Assembly (NCBI GenBank): GCA_002496845.1
Contig: DALQ01000080.1
Span: 1-23,828 of the forward strand
Length of the DNA stretch: 23,828 nucleotides
Reading direction: 5' to 3'
Origin: Euryarchaeota archaeon UBA495
Lineage (GTDB): Archaea; Thermoplasmatota; Poseidoniia; Poseidoniales; Poseidoniaceae
Shown: positions 22,285 to 23,828 of the stretch, one piece after another
How the letters are laid out: each line of letters starts with the position of its first letter
How positions within the stretch are numbered: position 1 is the stretch's first letter
Made by a program: the position numbers and the translations under genes
Notes under the pieces: model-generated
Told to the model about the DNA's origin: nothing
Database searches by the model: none
What the model saw: the letters and a program-made list of their open reading frames with translations, nothing else

Positions 22285-23828
22285 TGCGCACACGCGCCGT
22301 TGCCGTGCTCCTTGTGATGCTCGCCGCCTTGGCGTTCACGCCGAGTTTCGAAGCCATGCCCGCTGGGATCGGCAGCGCCGGTGACGGCGGCTGTTCGTGC
22401 CACGGCGGCTCCAACGCCGACACGACCGTGGTCGTGACCGGCTTGCCGGAGAGTTTCAACGCCAGCGAGGTCTACGCCTTCACCGTCACCGTCGTGAACG
22501 ACGACTTGCCCCGCTCTGAACCCGATGCCGGTCGCATGGGCGGCTACCGCATCCTCGTGACTGAGGGCTCCGTGAGTTCGGTGCCTGAGTCAGGCGGCCA
22601 AATCATGGACGCTGGTCTGACGCACACGGCCGAAGCCAACACCGTCCGCACGTGGGACTTCGAATGGACCGCTCCGGGCGATGACGAAGCCACGGCCGAG
22701 TTCACGATTTACGGCAACGCGGTCTCCGGTGGCGACGGCCCCGGTGGCGACGAATGGAACTTCGTGAACTTCGTCGTTCCTGGCATCAACGCCGGAGCCT
22801 TGGCTCCGAGCGCACCGCCGCTGATCATCCTCATGACCGCGCTCTTGCTTGCGGTTGGGTTGATTGTGCTCGGCACGATGTGGGTCTTCTACCGACGCAG
22901 CCCTGAGACCTTCACGATGGGCGCGTTCTGGGCCTACCTGAAGCCCTGGCTGACGACGACCGATCACAAGGAAGTCGGAATCATGTACTTCCTCTATGGG
23001 TTCCTCTTCTTCCTTGTTGGCGGCCTGCTTGCCTTGATTTTCCGAATCCAGCTCTCTGTTCCAGAGAACGATTTCCTCACCTACGATCAGTACAACTCCT
23101 TCTTCACGCTGCACGGGACGACGATGATTTTCCTCGCGGCGATGCCGATGATTGCCGGTTTCATGAACTACGTCCTGCCGCTCCAGATTGGCGCCAAGGA
23201 TCTCGCCTTCCCACGCATCAACGCGTTGGGCCTGTGGATGCTCGTCTTCTCCACCCCCCTCATCTACACGGGCATCTGGACCGGCGAAGGTGCGGACATC
23301 ACGTGGGTGATGTACCCACCCTACTCCTCGTTGAGCGAATTTGGCGAGTATGGAAACAACCCGGGTACGACCGCATTCATCTCAGGCATGGTCATGCTCG
23401 GTGCTTCGAGCACCTTGAGCGGTGTGAACTTCATCACGACCGTGTTCACCATGCGCGCGCCTGGCGTGACCTGGTGGCGCATTCCGCTCTTCTCGTGGTC
23501 GGTGTTCGTGTCCGTGTTCATGCTCTTCGTGTCCCTCCCGGCCTTCATCGTCGGCGTGGGCTTCCTGCTGTTTGACCACACCATTGGGACCACCTTCTAC
23601 ACCTTCGGAGGCGACCCAATCTTGTTCCAGCACCTGTTCTGGTTCTTCGGCCACCCTGAGGTGTACGTCGTCATCGTCCCAGCCTTCGGCATCGTGTCCG
23701 AGGTGCTGGCCACCAGTGCGCGACGTTCTGTGTTCGGCTACAAGTCGATGGTCATCGCCATGGCCGGCATCGGCGTGGTCGGCTTCGTCGTGTGGGGCCA
23801 CCACATGCTGACTTCGGGCATGTCGCCC
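22284..23828 (+). CDS. coxA: Cytochrome c oxidase subunit I with secreted N-terminal extension (runs off window end)
   Basis: 515 codons are in the window and the frame stays open to the end. Residues 1-24 are a signal peptide. Residues about 25-175 form a predicted extracytoplasmic domain with a GDGGCSCHGG motif (C37, C39, H40) and a beta-sandwich pattern resembling Reeler-like/choice-of-anchor domains. A TM helix (about 179-203) follows, and from TTDHKEVGIMY (D227) the sequence is classic haem-copper oxidase subunit I. H277 in HGTTMIF is a haem ligand. H457 and Y461 in GHPEVY are the CuB ligand and cross-linked tyrosine of A-type enzymes, and H506 and H507 in WGHHM are the other CuB ligands. 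The GGAGGTGA 6 nt before the ATG is the strongest ribosome-binding site in the window. No frameshift or stop separates the extension from the oxidase core. Confidence 0.93.
   Translation, partial: MRTRAVAVLLVMLAALAFTPSFEAMPAGIGSAGDGGCSCHGGSNADTTVVVTGLPESFNASEVYAFTVTVVNDDLPRSEPDAGRMGGYRILVTEGSVSSVPESGGQIMDAGLTHTAEANTVRTWDFEWTAPGDDEATAEFTIYGNAVSGGDGPGGDEWNFVNFVVPGINAGALAPSAPPLIILMTALLLAVGLIVLGTMWVFYRRSPETFTMGAFWAYLKPWLTTTDHKEVGIMYFLYGFLFFLVGGLLALIFRIQLSVPENDFLTYDQYNSFFTLHGTTMIFLAAMPMIAGFMNYVLPLQIGAKDLAFPRINALGLWMLVFSTPLIYTGIWTGEGADITWVMYPPYSSLSEFGEYGNNPGTTAFISGMVMLGASSTLSGVNFITTVFTMRAPGVTWWRIPLFSWSVFVSVFMLFVSLPAFIVGVGFLLFDHTIGTTFYTFGGDPILFQHLFWFFGHPEVYVVIVPAFGIVSEVLATSARRSVFGYKSMVIAMAGIGVVGFVVWGHHMLTSGMSP

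Noticed and set aside
21181..22293. Minus-strand open frame (about 370 codons)
   Set aside because: Antisense to coxB, which has a complete CuA site. The antisense translation is Val/His/Gly-rich with no recognisable motif.

Overview
The window is GC-rich, gene-dense archaeal DNA. Ribosomal protein S8e, SRP19, Sec61-beta and a family B DNA polymerase all point to Archaea. These sit beside an acyl desaturase, a bacterial-type Soj/ParA ATPase and an A-type haem-copper oxidase. That mixture of euryarchaeal information genes with bacterial-like aerobic and lipid genes best fits a surface-ocean Marine Group II euryarchaeon (Poseidoniales/Thermoplasmatota). The lineage is an inference from gene content, not from a marker phylogeny. 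Many genes overlap by 1-4 nt (TGATG, GTGA), and most gaps are under 100 bp. No rRNA, tRNA, CRISPR array, insertion sequence or gene-free stretch over 300 bp was seen.

Left part (1-5954): the N-terminal part of a family B DNA polymerase (minus) is divergent from a branched-chain aminotransferase (plus). A minus-strand run follows: FAHD1-like hydrolase, S8e, SRP19 and a desaturase with an added C-terminal coiled coil. A 14-bp perfect palindrome containing a TATA-like core lies in front of srp19. Next on the plus strand are a PUA-domain RNA-binding protein and a small secreted protein with a PGF-CTERM-like tail.

Centre (5940-11183, minus): five closely packed genes. In transcription order they are a two-TM protein with a GPSGPP repeat, a DUF4126 membrane protein, a SAP-domain protein with one TM helix and a large predicted extracellular part, a ParA/Soj ATPase, and a 131-aa protein that opens with a ParB-like N-terminal motif but has no ParB DNA-binding domain. 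This looks like a membrane-linked DNA positioning or segregation module that I cannot match to a described system, and it is the main discovery candidate. Divergent from it are a RimK-type ATP-grasp ligase fused to an RCK_C/TrkA_C-like domain and a XerA/XerC-type tyrosine recombinase. Nearby is a helix-hairpin-helix protein with a histone-H1-like Lys/Ala tail, so several DNA-architecture genes cluster here.

Right part (14420-23828): two unknown proteins flank Sec61-beta, followed by a polytopic membrane protein. A coupled run holds an NSUN2/Trm4-like m5C methyltransferase, a membrane-anchored thioredoxin-fold-like protein without CXXC, and an Lrp/AsnC regulator. A Toprim protein and a DUF167 protein form a minus-strand pair. 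The window ends in a cytochrome oxidase operon: subunit II with an enlarged region before its CuA site, then subunit I carrying a secreted N-terminal extension of about 220 residues with a Cys-x-Cys-His motif.
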